Below are positions 23,191-31,398 of a DNA stretch of 64,000 nucleotides, piece by piece. Position 1 is the first letter of the stretch, and each line of letters begins with the position of its first letter. Where the stretch lies: NCBI RefSeq assembly GCF_001578185.1, contig NZ_CP011008.1, positions 834,001 through 898,000 on the forward strand. Direction: 5' to 3'. Below the pieces are notes generated by a model that was not told where the DNA came from, ran no database searches, and saw nothing but the letters and a program-made list of their open reading frames with translations. Made by a program: the position numbers and the translations under genes. The stretch comes from Peribacillus simplex. GTDB lineage: Bacteria; Bacillota; Bacilli; Bacillales; DSM-1321.

Positions 23191-23265
23191 TCCGCAGTAG
23201 CTCAGTGGTAGAGCATTCGGCTGTTAACCGAACGGTCGTAGGTTCGAGTCCTACCTGCGGAGCCA
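23191..23265 (+). tRNA. tRNA-Asn (GTT)
   Basis: Cloverleaf with acceptor TCCGCAG/CTGCGGA, anticodon loop CTGTTAA, T-loop GGTTCGAGTCC; CCA encoded. First of a 15-tRNA array whose order matches B. subtilis trnD. Confidence 0.96.
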
Positions 23266-23270
23266 TTATT

Positions 23271-23362
23271 GGAGAGCTGTCCGAGTGGCCGAAGGAGCAC
23301 GATTGGAAATCGTGTAGACGGGTAACCCTGTCTCAAGGGTTCAAATCCCTTGCTCTCCGCCA
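23271..23362 (+). tRNA. tRNA-Ser (GGA)
   Basis: 92 nt with long variable arm; anticodon GGA in GATTGGAAATC; acceptor GGAGAGC/GCTCTCC; CCA encoded. Confidence 0.95.
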
Positions 23363-23372
23363 TTTTACAACT

Positions 23373-23447
23373 GGCCCGTTGGTCAAGCGGTTAAGACACC
23401 GCCCTTTCACGGCGGTAACACGGGTTCGAATCCCGTACGGGTCACCA
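23373..23447 (+). tRNA. tRNA-Glu (TTC)
   Basis: Anticodon TTC in CCCTTTCACGG; acceptor GGCCCGT/ACGGGTC; CCA encoded. Confidence 0.95.
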
Positions 23448-23462
23448 TTTAGACAACATATT

Positions 23463-23538
23463 GGAGGATTAGCTCAGCTGGGAGAGCATCTGCCTTACAA
23501 GCAGAGGGTCGGCGGTTCGATCCCGTCATCCTCCACCA
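23463..23538 (+). tRNA. tRNA-Val (TAC)
   Basis: Anticodon TAC in GCCTTACAAGC; acceptor GGAGGAT/ATCCTCC; CCA encoded. A 102-bp gap follows, the longest in the array. Confidence 0.95.
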
Positions 23539-23640
23539 TTTTCAATAAAATCAGGTTGTTTCTACATAATGGATTGATTATTCATCCCATTGAAACACTC
23601 AACACGAAAACCTGATGTATAATAGCAACATTATTAACGT

Positions 23641-23714
<74 letters not shown>

Positions 23715-23719
23715 TCTAT

Positions 23720-23795
23720 GGTCCCGTGGTGTAGCGGTTAACATGCCTGCCTGTCACGCAGGAGATCGCGGGTTCGATTCCCGTCGGGACCGCCA
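23720..23795 (+). tRNA. tRNA-Asp (GTC)
   Basis: Anticodon GTC in GCCTGTCACGC; acceptor GGTCCCG/CGGGACC; CCA encoded. Confidence 0.95.
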
Positions 23796-23807
23796 TTTTT
23801 ATTGCTT

Positions 23808-23883
23808 GGCTCAGTAGCTCAGTCGGTAGAGCAAAGGACTGAAAATCCTTGTGTCGGCGGTTCGATTCCGTCCTGAGCCACCA
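23808..23883 (+). tRNA. tRNA-Phe (GAA)
   Basis: Anticodon GAA in GACTGAAAATC; acceptor GGCTCAG/CTGAGCC; CCA encoded. Confidence 0.95.
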
Positions 23884-23890
23884 TAGTAGT

Positions 23891-23966
<76 letters not shown>

Positions 23967-23982
23967 TGTTTCATCCATATGC

Positions 23983-24066
23983 GGAGGGGTAGCGAAGTGG
24001 CTAAACGCGGCGGACTGTAAATCCGCTCCTTAGGGTTCGGCAGTTCGAATCTGCCCCCCTCCACCA
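23983..24066 (+). tRNA. tRNA-Tyr (GTA)
   Basis: 84 nt with long variable arm; anticodon GTA in ACTGTAAATCC; acceptor GGAGGGG; CCA encoded. Confidence 0.94.
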
Positions 24067-24072
24067 TCTTAC

Positions 24073-24146
24073 AGGGGTATAGTTTAAAGGTAGAACAGAG
24101 GTCTCCAAAACCTCCAGTGTGGGTTCGAGTCCTACTACCCCTGCCA
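24073..24146 (+). tRNA. tRNA-Trp (CCA)
   Basis: Anticodon CCA in GTCTCCAAAAC; acceptor AGGGGTA/TACCCCT; CCA end encoded. Confidence 0.95.
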
Positions 24147-24162
24147 ATTTAAATCTTATAAT

Positions 24163-24239
24163 GGCGGTTGTGGCGAAGTGGTTAACGCACCTGATTGTGG
24201 TTCAGGCATTCGTGGGTTCGATTCCCATCAGTCGCCCCA
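24163..24239 (+). tRNA. tRNA-His (GTG)
   Basis: Anticodon GTG in GATTGTGGTTC. An extra G at position -1 faces C73, the tRNA-His identity element. CCA encoded. Confidence 0.95.
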
Positions 24240-24254
24240 TTTTTTAACAAATCA

Positions 24255-24263
24255 TGGTATAAT
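24255..24263 (+). promoter_or_regulatory. Extended -10 element inside the tRNA array
   Basis: TGGTATAAT lies in the spacer between tRNA-His and tRNA-Gln. A similar TATAAT at 23618 precedes tRNA-fMet. Either could restart transcription inside the array; no matching -35 is clear. Confidence 0.35.
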
Positions 24264-24277
24264 GAATACAACGTTAA

Positions 24278-24352
24278 TGGGCTATAGCCAAGCGGTAAGG
24301 CAACGGATTTTGATTCCGTCATGCGAAGGTTCGATCCCTTCTAGCCCAGCCA
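24278..24352 (+). tRNA. tRNA-Gln (TTG)
   Basis: Anticodon TTG in GATTTTGATTC; acceptor TGGGCTA/TAGCCCA; CCA encoded. Confidence 0.95.
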
Positions 24353-24355
24353 TAT

Positions 24356-24430
24356 GCGAAAGTAGTTCAGTGGTAGAATACAACCTTGCCAAGGTTGGGG
24401 TCGCGGGTTCGAATCCCGTCTTTCGCTCCA
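24356..24430 (+). tRNA. tRNA-Gly (GCC)
   Basis: Anticodon GCC in CCTTGCCAAGG; acceptor GCGAAAG/CTTTCGC; CCA encoded. Confidence 0.95.
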
Positions 24431-24438
24431 AAAACGTT

Positions 24439-24512
24439 GGCGGCATAGCCAAGCGGTAAGGCAGAGGTCTGCAAAACCTTTACCACCGGTTCGATTCCGG
24501 TTGCCGCCTCCA
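24439..24512 (+). tRNA. tRNA-Cys (GCA)
   Basis: Anticodon GCA in GTCTGCAAAAC; acceptor GGCGGCA with TGCCGCC; CCA encoded. Confidence 0.95.
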
Positions 24513-24520
24513 ACATACAT

Positions 24521-24601
24521 GCCGGTGTGGCGGAATTGGCAGACGCGCACGACTCAAAATCGTGTTCCTCTGGAGTGCCGGTTCGACCCCGGCCACCGGT
24601 A
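24521..24601 (+). tRNA. tRNA-Leu (CAA)
   Basis: Long variable arm; anticodon CAA in GACTCAAAATC; acceptor GCCGGTG/CACCGGT, discriminator A, then TCA instead of CCA. Last tRNA of the array. B. subtilis trnD, as remembered, has one more tRNA-Leu after this one. Confidence 0.93.
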
Positions 24602-24606
24602 TCATC

Positions 24607-24663
24607 AATAGCGAAGGATCGCTATTACATCAAGCTTCACACTTAATTGTGTGAAGCTTTTTT
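24607..24663 (+). terminator. Terminator of the rrn-tRNA operon
   Basis: Two hairpins in a row: AATAGCG/CGCTATT, then an 11-bp stem AAGCTTCACAC/GTGTGAAGCTT followed by TTTTTTG. Confidence 0.88.
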
Positions 24664-25084
24664 GTGTTTTCGCCCACTACAAAATATGTACAAATAATGT
24701 GCGAGGGTAGTATGCAATGAGTATAAGGGGAAATTTATTATCAAGCAGGGATAGAAGTAACTGGTGCGAAAAATAATTCCGTGCTGATTCGTCAGACAAA
24801 AACTTATTTTAAAAAGTGCTGCCCATCATTTCAAAGGTGAAGGATTAACAGGACATTTAATTGAAGGTTTGAGGGAATGGTAAAATTGACAAGTTATTCA
24901 TCAATCAAGATGAAGGAGAATTAAAACAAAGGAACATACAAAACCAATAAAACATTACGGTCTATTATCTGAGATTAAGGGCGTTAGGATTTCATTTCAT
25001 ATGCTTAGGCATCACACATCAGAGTATTCATTCACAATTTATTTTAACAGCGATAGTTTATGGAGCGTTTTCTGTGTTACGGTA
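24664..25084 (+). pseudogene. Gene-poor stretch with decayed coding remnants, including a tyrosine-recombinase tail
   Basis: No intact gene. At 24962-25033 one frame reads ISFHMLRHHTSEYSF, which looks like the FHMLRHT motif (His-x-x-Arg) of tyrosine recombinases; the surrounding frames are interrupted. Another short piece near 24810-24880 reads AAHHFKGEGLTGHLIEGLRE, also cut by stops. Read as relics of a mobile element next to the tRNA-Leu end. Low certainty for the identity of the second piece. Confidence 0.4.
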
Positions 25085-25139
25085 AAAATAAAAACGAATG
25101 GGTCAAAGAGCGCTAACTCTACCATTCGTTCCGAAAGTA
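25085..25139 (-). terminator. Terminator of the 96-aa hypothetical gene
   Basis: ACGAATGG/CCATTCGT with an inner GAG/CTC stem; on the minus strand it is followed by TTTTATTTTTACC. Confidence 0.7.
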
Positions 25140-25156
25140 ATGATTGGCCAATGATT

Positions 25157-25447
25157 TTAGATTTCAATATTCATAACATTTAGTTCTGCTTCCGTATACC
25201 CAGCAGAGGATAGTGCAATTTCAATTTCTTCAGCAGCCTTATAATCAAATAATTTAAATTTAGACATTAAAGCGAAAGCATTTTGATTTTCAATTGCCAG
25301 GGCAACAGCTTCCACGTCTTGTAGTAACTTCAGGTCTTCAATGTAGAATTGAGCGGTTCGCATCGCTAAATACTCATTCTGTGTAGTTGAACTGTAGAAA
25401 AGTCTTGTTAAAGTGGCGATTGCGTTAGGAACGAAAATTTTATTCAT
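25157..25447 (-). CDS. Hypothetical protein, 96 aa
   Basis: ATG with AGGGG 7 bp upstream and its own terminator, so a real gene. Predicted all-helical, acidic and soluble; no recognised domain. It stands alone in the accessory stretch beyond the tRNA array. Confidence 0.65.
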   Translation of the reverse strand: MNKIFVPNAIATLTRLFYSSTTQNEYLAMRTAQFYIEDLKLLQDVEAVALAIENQNAFALMSKFKLFDYKAAEEIEIALSSAGYTEAELNVMNIEI

Positions 25448-25850
25448 AATTACCCCTCCATCATTCTCAATATTCTGTCTTTAAGACACTTCAAGTATGA
25501 GTCACCATAAAAGTATTGTCAATCTTTAGCTGTTCAGCATTTTTGCTCACCAAATGAAAGTAGATCTGTATAAAACAAGCGACTTTCCAAAGGCAAAAAT
25601 CATTGCACCGAAGCAGCGAAAGAATGAATGTTGCTGAGTTTAAAAAACGAGCCAACTTACATGTGAAATGTTTATTTAAGCTGGATTGCTAGGTCTGGTT
25701 GAGCATCCAGTAAATAGCTGCTTTAAAAAAAGCCAGTGTCACAAGTGGCTCGATTAAGCCCAATGTTTTAGAATTTTTTTAGAAATTCTTTCATTGATGA
25801 AATCCTTTCTGTGTTTAAAATTTTCAAAGGGCTTATGAAACAACAGATCC
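25448..25850. other. No gene recognised
   Basis: AT-rich intergenic sequence with only short, interrupted frames on both strands. I see no RNA motif or repeat. Confidence 0.5.
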
Positions 25851-26057
25851 TTATTGACTGTGAAGAAGGCGGGCTTCCACATTACGCAGCTCTCCGAATG
25901 AAACACTATCAGCCACAATTACTTGCAATGTTCTCGTAGCTGTCATTCGTTTGTCTGGATGCTTCATTTGTAGATGCTGTTGTATCGCTCGGAAAAGTTC
26001 ATTATTTTCTGGACGGTTGGCGTTATAGATTTCTTGTAAACTCTTCGATTTTCCCAT
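25851..26057 (-). CDS. Hypothetical protein, 68 aa
   Basis: Small basic/helical protein starting MGKSKSLQEIYN, with a TAGGAAAA site before ATG. No family recognised. Composition (polar, no runs) is consistent with a real small protein of mobile-element type, but support is weak. Confidence 0.4.
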   Translation of the reverse strand: MGKSKSLQEIYNANRPENNELFRAIQQHLQMKHPDKRMTATRTLQVIVADSVSFGELRNVEARLLHSQ

Positions 26058-26522
26058 GGCTTTTCCTACTTTCCATCAAGTGTTAAATACATATGAAAGC
26101 TTATGCGATAATATTCGTATGGTCTATATTTCCGTCTGAACGCGTCTAATTCCTTCTTTTTTCAATTAAATCTTCTTTAAAGAGCAGTGAAGTTGCTCCT
26201 GATTTTTTTACATGGCGTTAGCTTAGCTGTCTTACTGCTTGACCGTTGCCCGTATATGTTGTTATTTATCTTTGTCTTTAACACGACCAAAGTAATTTAG
26301 AAGCATGTTCTGCGTAGGAGTGTGTTATTGTGATGTTAAAAATTTATATTGAGACATGATGCACTAGTCCCGTTATCAACCAGAAAAGTACCTCCTTTAA
26401 CCTTACTCCTATTTATTTTCAGCTTCGTACTTTTTTAAAATAATATCAGTGAAATATGGTAATAAATAAAAAACTACTATTTAAGAACTACAAACAATAA
26501 ATTTTCTAAGGGGCGGCAAATT
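26058..26522. other. No gene recognised
   Basis: AT-rich non-coding stretch before the glutaminase pseudogene. A ribosome-site-like AAGGGGCGG lies just ahead of 26523, a leftover of the once functional gene. Confidence 0.5.
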
Positions 26523-27160
26523 GTGAACTATATGGGATGTCAATGCAGGTCCGATGACGAGTTACAGCAACTGGTCGATCAGGCAAAACTATTTACAAAT
26601 ATGGGAACGGTGGCAGACTATATTCCAGCTCTTGAAAAGGCGAATCCTGGGGATTTATCTGTTGCTATTTACTATCCTGACGGAAAAGGATCGGGGGATG
26701 TAAGTGGGAAAATGACCCTGCAGAGCATATCGAAAGTTTTGACACTTGCTCTTGTATTAATGGAAAAAGAGGAAAATGTCTTTTCCTATGTAGGCAAAGA
26801 CCCTACTGGTGACCATTTAATTCGATTGCCAAGTTAGAGACAAACAAGCCATCCAAGCCGTTAAACCTGATGATCAATGCAGGAGCATTGACTGTGACCT
26901 ACATGATTGCAGGTGACAGTGAGAATGAAAGATTCAGGCTTATTTTAGATTTTTTCCGAGAATTGTTGCAAGATCCCACTATTGAGAATGTGGAGGACTT
27001 AATTGAATTGTACTCGAAGCAGTTTGCCAATGAAATGGACAGTCTGGAGTTGGCAAGGATAGGCTGTGAGCTGGCCATGAATGGGAAAGATTTGTTGACG
27101 GGAAAGCAAATCATCCCCTGAGACATTGCCCTAATTTGCAAGACTTTCATGGTTACCTGA
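26523..27160 (+). pseudogene. glsA: Glutaminase pseudogene (frameshift, two nonsense codons, truncated)
   Basis: The first 98 or so codons read as the N-terminus of a serine-dependent glutaminase (about 309 aa in the family), with the catalytic SISK motif in LQSISKVLTLAL. Near 26816 one base is missing: in the next frame the text resumes with AKLETNKPSKPLN and INAGALTVTYMI. At 27119 an in-frame TGA interrupts IIP*DIA, and TGA at 27158 ends the homology FMVT*. The last third, expected to hold further active-site residues, is gone. Certainly inactive. Confidence 0.88.
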
Positions 27161-27227
27161 GAAACAAATCACTCACTTTCACGGCAAAAAAAGGACCTCT
27201 GCACATATGGCAAGGGTCTTAAGGTGA

Positions 27228-27422
27228 TCATAACAAGTTGGATAGGAGAGATACTTTTTTATATAATGCATGTACCTCTTTATTCCGATGATCCCCGATG
27301 TCATTTCTTAGGTGGCCTTCCATATCGGTCATTAAATCAGCTAATTTCAATGCCTTTTGCCTATCGGAAATATTGCTTCGAATGATATATTCATATTTTG
27401 CATTGTATTCAGTCAGTGACAT
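27228..27422 (-). CDS. Hypothetical protein, 64 aa, downstream of recombinase
   Basis: Starts within the last codons of the recombinase gene (10-bp overlap) behind GGGAGG, so it is translationally coupled. Charged, helical, starts MSLTEYNAKYEYI. No family recognised; could be an accessory factor for the recombinase. Confidence 0.6.
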   Translation of the reverse strand: MSLTEYNAKYEYIIRSNISDRQKALKLADLMTDMEGHLRNDIGDHRNKEVHALYKKVSLLSNLL

Positions 27423-27985
27423 TTCTTCCGTCCTCCCATAATATCATTAAAGCTGTCCTCTGTTCCTTCAGCAGCAATCCCAATGTACTTGAGTGTAATT
27501 TCAGGATGTGAATGATTAAGGATCACTTGTAATTCAGCAACGTCCTTACTTCGTTTATAGAACCAGTACCCATACGTTTTCCTCATGGTATGGGTACCAA
27601 CGCCCTCGATATCCACCATGTCCGCTGCTTTATTAAGCTGTCTGTAGGCTTGTATCTTGCTAATTGGCTTATCGCCCTTACGTGAGGGGAATAGCCATTC
27701 ACCATGGATGGTGGCTATATAGGCTGCCAATTCATTACATACATTATTAAGCTGTATTATTCTTGGCTTTTTTGTTTTGCCTTCCTTGATGATGACCTCC
27801 ATCTTACCTTTAATGTCCTTTATCTTCATCGATAATAAATCAGACACACGCAAGCCTGTATTGATGCCTAACAAGAACAATATGTAGTCTCTCTCGCTGC
27901 AATGTCTCTTCAGTGACCATTTCATATCATCTAATTTTTCCAATGATCTGATAGGTTGAACGTCAATTAAATGTTCTTTTGGCAA
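27413..27985 (-). CDS. Tyrosine recombinase / integrase (YoeC-like size)
   Basis: 190 residues: only a catalytic domain, no SAM-like N-terminal core-binding domain. Catalytic set is complete: Arg46 (TGLRVSD), His132 and Arg135 (HTMRK), His158/160 (LNHSHPE), Tyr167 (TLKYIGI). TTG start with AAGGGTGAT upstream. Short stand-alone recombinases of this kind occur in Bacillus chromosomes. No att sites were identified around it. Transcribed away from the spore-region genes. Confidence 0.85.
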   Translation of the reverse strand: MPKEHLIDVQPIRSLEKLDDMKWSLKRHCSERDYILFLLGINTGLRVSDLLSMKIKDIKGKMEVIIKEGKTKKPRIIQLNNVCNELAAYIATIHGEWLFPSRKGDKPISKIQAYRQLNKAADMVDIEGVGTHTMRKTYGYWFYKRSKDVAELQVILNHSHPEITLKYIGIAAEGTEDSFNDIMGGRKKCH

Positions 27986-28306
27986 ATGAGATCACCCTTA
28001 TTTCACGCTAATGGAATCAGTGTTTTGAATGTATACTTTTTATTAATTTAAGAGTAACACTTGAAAAGGATGGAAGTCAATGTGAGGTATATACTGACAT
28101 CTTTTGGACTGTCCACTTTTAAGGGTTCGAAGTATTTTAGTTGTTTATTCGTATTAAGGTTGAATAATGGCATTAAAAACTTCTGGAACTTGATATAATT
28201 AGTCTATAGGAATATTTTTCTAAACTGATGTTTTGATGGATATTTAATAGATGGATTAACTCATTCTGAATTTATTATGCTTTAACAGCAGGATTGGGAA
28301 ACCACC

Positions 28307-28627
28307 ATGAAGAGAGGTTTAGTTATATTGAAAAAGTTACTGCCTTTAATGTCAAGGTTGTTTACTATGTCAATTATGGTTGCGGTTTTTTACTGTATGT
28401 TCATGTTTGCAGACTTGGAGAATGAAAAGACAGACAGCGGGAGTCATAACGAGCAATCAGTTAATTTTGAAGAGATGAGCGATCAAGAAGAGATGCCAGC
28501 AGGTTCTTTGGTGAACTATTGTAAAGATAGCGCTAATGAGAGTCGCGCCTCCAGTTGGTTTGGTATTGAAGAAAACGTTATGGAACCTAGCGAATATACG
28601 GTTGAATGCATTGAACACTTGGAGTAG
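28307..28627 (+). CDS. Hypothetical single-pass membrane protein, about 106 aa
   Basis: One hydrophobic helix at about 10-33 followed by an acidic, Ser/Glu-rich tail. Start uncertain: ATG 28307 has only a loose GGATTGGGAAA site, TTG 28328 has AGAGG. No recognised domain; may be a relic. Confidence 0.4.
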   Translation: MKRGLVILKKLLPLMSRLFTMSIMVAVFYCMFMFADLENEKTDSGSHNEQSVNFEEMSDQEEMPAGSLVNYCKDSANESRASSWFGIEENVMEPSEYTVECIEHLE

Positions 28628-28639
28628 CAGCAGAGTTCC

Positions 28640-28910
28640 TATGGATCACCCGTAAATTTGAAATTCAGGACAACAAGGATATCCGGGACGTCGGGGTTTA
28701 GCGCAAAGATAAGGACATATTGACCGAATATTATCGTGAGCGGGGGGACATCCAAAGATTTGGCTGATTGGCTTAATGGAACGGAGTGGAATTAACGGGG
28801 AATATGAAGTGTTTTGGAAAATATAGCTTTGCTGAAATGATTGGTGACGAACGGGTACACAGCGGAGAAGGCCATATTTGTTCATATAGAACATTGAAAC
28901 TAATCTGTTT
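28640..28910 (+). pseudogene. Possible decayed coding remnant
   Basis: Three consecutive short frames read protein-like text (FLWITRKFEIQDNKDIRDVG, then KDKDILTEYYRERGDIQRFG, then LIGLMERSGINGEYEVFWKI) with a stop or shift between each. This looks like one reading frame broken by indels; family not recognised. Confidence 0.3.
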
Positions 28911-29064
28911 GGATCTTAATCAAACAGGTTTTTAGTATGAAAGGAAATCCAATGGAAAAAATGGAATAGAATATAATGAAGAATGAAGGAAAATTTTTCA
29001 CCCCCATATCTTTTTCTCTTTCTGAAACGTTTATAGGATAGAGGGTGTTGAAGGAGTGAGAAAA

Positions 29065-29772
29065 ATGATAAATAAGTTAAGGGAAGATATTTCTGAAGAA
29101 AAGGATAACGGTGAGATTTTGCGTGAAGTCTATCCTGAATTGCTTCGGTTTTGCCGATTCCTGACCCAAAATAATTGGGATGGGGATGATTTGGCACAGG
29201 AAACGGTATTGAAGGCAATGCAGGGCTATGGAAAGAAAACCGAGATAACAACGGCCTTATTGAAGACGATAGCCCGCCATTCCTGGATTGATACGATACG
29301 AAAAAGGAAAAAAGAATCATTAGACGAACTGGTGGATACCGAACAACAGGGATCAGTTGGGGAAAATGCCTTTGAAACGGTTGAATATATAATAAAGTCA
29401 CTTACCCCGAAACAAGCCGTTGTGTTCCTGTTAAAGGAAGGATTCCTCTATCGGTCAAAAGAAATCTCAGATTATTTGAACACCACGGAAACGGCTGTAA
29501 AGGCAATCTTGAACCGTGTGAAAAAGCGTTTTGACGATGACGTTGAAGAGCGTAAGTTGTCTTGTGTGGAAGATTGGCAGGATGAGGAGGAACAGCGGCT
29601 CATGTCCCTGATGACACAGGCTTTAAAAGTCCAGAATCCTGATATCCTCATTAGAAGCATTCCATCTTTCAAATCCCTGGACAGTGAATCAATGACTCCT
29701 AAACTGATGAATCGTTCGATTCTTTCCAAATCAAGCTTCACTCCTTCAAACACACTCTCAATGGCAGCATAG
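29065..29772 (+). CDS. ECF-type RNA polymerase sigma factor
   Basis: 235 residues from ATG 29065 with GAAGGAG 8 bp upstream (the frame's GTG at 29056 lies inside that site). Sigma region 2 at about 22-80 (LRFCRFL, GDDLAQETVLKAM, TIARHSWIDTIR) and region 4 at about 110-165 (LTPKQAVVFLLKEGFLY, TTETAVKAILNRVKKRF), then a 65-residue C-terminal extension rich in Ser/Leu. No anti-sigma gene with a membrane segment is adjacent; the partner downstream is a ClpP. A TGAAAC motif at 29023, like an ECF -35, precedes it. Confidence 0.85.
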   Translation: MINKLREDISEEKDNGEILREVYPELLRFCRFLTQNNWDGDDLAQETVLKAMQGYGKKTEITTALLKTIARHSWIDTIRKRKKESLDELVDTEQQGSVGENAFETVEYIIKSLTPKQAVVFLLKEGFLYRSKEISDYLNTTETAVKAILNRVKKRFDDDVEERKLSCVEDWQDEEEQRLMSLMTQALKVQNPDILIRSIPSFKSLDSESMTPKLMNRSILSKSSFTPSNTLSMAA

Positions 29773-29822
29773 CCAATATTATTGTTAGGAGGAAGAAGAG
29801 ATATGACCACCATTCCATATGT
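29756..29822 (+). repeat. 67-bp direct repeat, copy 1 (sigma/clpP junction)
   Basis: Covers the last codons of the sigma gene (SMAA stop), the AGGAGG site and first six codons of clpP. It recurs at 30564-30630 with a single base change (29766 A versus 30574 C). Confidence 0.95.
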
Positions 29823-30387
29823 AATTGAGCAATCAGGCAAGGGTGAGCGCTCGTATGATATTTATTCCAGACTTCTAAAAGACCGTATCATCATGATTGG
29901 GGAAGAAATCACCGATCATTTAGCCAATAGTGTGGTTGCCCAATTGTTATTCTTGGCAGCAGATGCACCTGAGAAGGAAATTACCATCTTCATAAACAGT
30001 CCAGGGGGCTCGACCAGTGCCGGTTTCGCCATTTATGATACGATGCAATATATTAAGCCTGATATCCGGACTGTATGTACGGGGATGGCTGCATCATTCG
30101 GTGCCATGCTTTTATTGGCGGGTACGAAAGGGAAAAGGTGCGCTTTGCCAAATAGTGAAATCATGCTTCATCAACCGCTTGGTGGGGCGAGGGGGCAAGC
30201 CACGGAAATTGAAATTTCTGCCCGAAGGATTTTGAAACTAAAGGATCATATCAATCAAATCATCTCGGAAAGGACTGGGCAGCCTATCGAAAAGGTGGCG
30301 AAGGACACAGATCGTGATTACTTCTTAAGCGCAATAGAGGCGAAGGATTACGGTATAATCGATGAAATAATCGTTCAGGATAAGTAA
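29803..30387 (+). CDS. clpP: ATP-dependent Clp protease proteolytic subunit (ClpP paralogue)
   Basis: 194 residues from ATG 29803 with AGGAGG 9 bp upstream. Serine-protease triad Ser98 (GMAASFGAM), His123 (MLHQPLGG), Asp172 (DRDYF) is complete, as is the FINSPGGS loop. It should form tetradecameric chambers fed by ClpX/ClpC-type unfoldases. Linkage to an ECF sigma gene and distance from the usual clpP locus (near trxB/whiA) suggest a second, conditionally expressed ClpP; whether the main copy exists cannot be seen here. Confidence 0.92.
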   Translation: MTTIPYVIEQSGKGERSYDIYSRLLKDRIIMIGEEITDHLANSVVAQLLFLAADAPEKEITIFINSPGGSTSAGFAIYDTMQYIKPDIRTVCTGMAASFGAMLLLAGTKGKRCALPNSEIMLHQPLGGARGQATEIEISARRILKLKDHINQIISERTGQPIEKVAKDTDRDYFLSAIEAKDYGIIDEIIVQDK

Positions 30388-30439
30388 TCCTGATAAAAAC
30401 GCCATCAGTAAGCTCAAAAATAAGCTGGATGAAAACGAA

Positions 30440-30477
30440 AAGAAACTGTCGATATCTATATCGGCAGTTTCTTTTTT
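30440..30477 (+). terminator. Terminator of the sigma-clpP operon
   Basis: AAGAAACTGTCGATAT pairs with ATATCGGCAGTTTCTT, followed by TTTT. Confidence 0.88.
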
Positions 30478-30563
30478 ACCTTCGACATTACTCCATATAT
30501 TTATTTACAAATCCTCCCCATACCTCGTTCCAATACTTTTTTGGATCCACTAATTTAGCTTCA

Positions 30564-30630
30564 TCTCAATGGCCGCATAGCCAATATTATTGTTAGGAGG
30601 AAGAAGAGATATGACCACCATTCCATATGT
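30564..30630 (+). repeat. 67-bp direct repeat, copy 2
   Basis: Same sequence as 29756-29822, one mismatch. It carries the ribosome site and ATG of clpP but runs into a stop after seven codons (MTTIPYV stop). No rest of clpP follows. Looks like the scar of a tandem duplication that was later deleted. Confidence 0.93.
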
Positions 30631-30804
30631 GTGAAAAAATAGAAGGGTGCCAAGGGTGACTATTGAAATCTGAAACTACTGAAATTCTTTTTGAAAAGGG
30701 CTGAGAAAAGGATTTTGGATGTTTTCCTTTTCTGGATAGTCCATCCATTTAATATGCTAAAATAAATATTATCTAACATTATCAATATCTTGGAGGAAGT
30801 TTCA

Positions 30805-31392
30805 ATGAAGAAAACGAAAAAGGTTTTACTTATTAGTGGAATCTTTGTTGTGGCATTATTCGGGTTGGGGATTGCTTCCTTTAAAATCATGGAAAACTCC
30901 AATGATTACGAAAAAGCACAACTGGAGGTCGAAGCCAGGGAAACCAAAGAACAAATTGAAAGAGAAAGAGAGGATGTGAAAATCACAGCCCAAAGGGAAG
31001 CGAAAGCTAGAGAGGCGGAACTTGAAGCGAAAACAGCGATATATGATGGGATTGAATTTGAAACAGGGCTTGATGAAGACTCAACCGAAACGGAAGTCAT
31101 GGACGTCATGCATAAAATGACTCATCAAAAAGTTCGATCGCAAGATAAATGGGGAGCTATACCAATGTCCCCTAAGATTATAGAAGAGGTTTATAAAATA
31201 GTGGATTTAAGTGATTTTCAGCATAGAGATAGATTGCTCGGCATTGCTGCCAGGTGGGGGAACTTTAATTTTAGCACGATCGTTCAGGACCATAACTTCT
31301 TTTGGAAAGCCAAAGAAGGTACCGTTGGAAAAGCCCATGGCACATTAAGTGCGGCAGAAGAGATTGAATTCATTGAAGTGAATTTTAAGTGA
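30805..31392 (+). CDS. Membrane-anchored hypothetical protein (DUF6241-like)
   Basis: 195 residues from ATG 30805, with GGAGGAAG upstream. Helix at 6-27, a highly charged coiled-coil at about 38-85 (EAREA/EREDVK repeats), then a compact C-terminal domain (about 85-195) with DVMHKMTHQKV and HRDRLLGIAARW. I associate this arrangement with DUF6241 proteins of Bacillus, with limited certainty. Predicted extracytoplasmic domain on a stalk. Confidence 0.6.
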   Translation: MKKTKKVLLISGIFVVALFGLGIASFKIMENSNDYEKAQLEVEARETKEQIEREREDVKITAQREAKAREAELEAKTAIYDGIEFETGLDEDSTETEVMDVMHKMTHQKVRSQDKWGAIPMSPKIIEEVYKIVDLSDFQHRDRLLGIAARWGNFNFSTIVQDHNFFWKAKEGTVGKAHGTLSAAEEIEFIEVNFK

Positions 31393-31398
31393 GGCCAT

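Noticed and set aside
29023..29050. TGAAAC as autoregulated ECF promoter
   Set aside because: No convincing -10 at 16-17 bp, and the start site would nearly touch the ribosome site.
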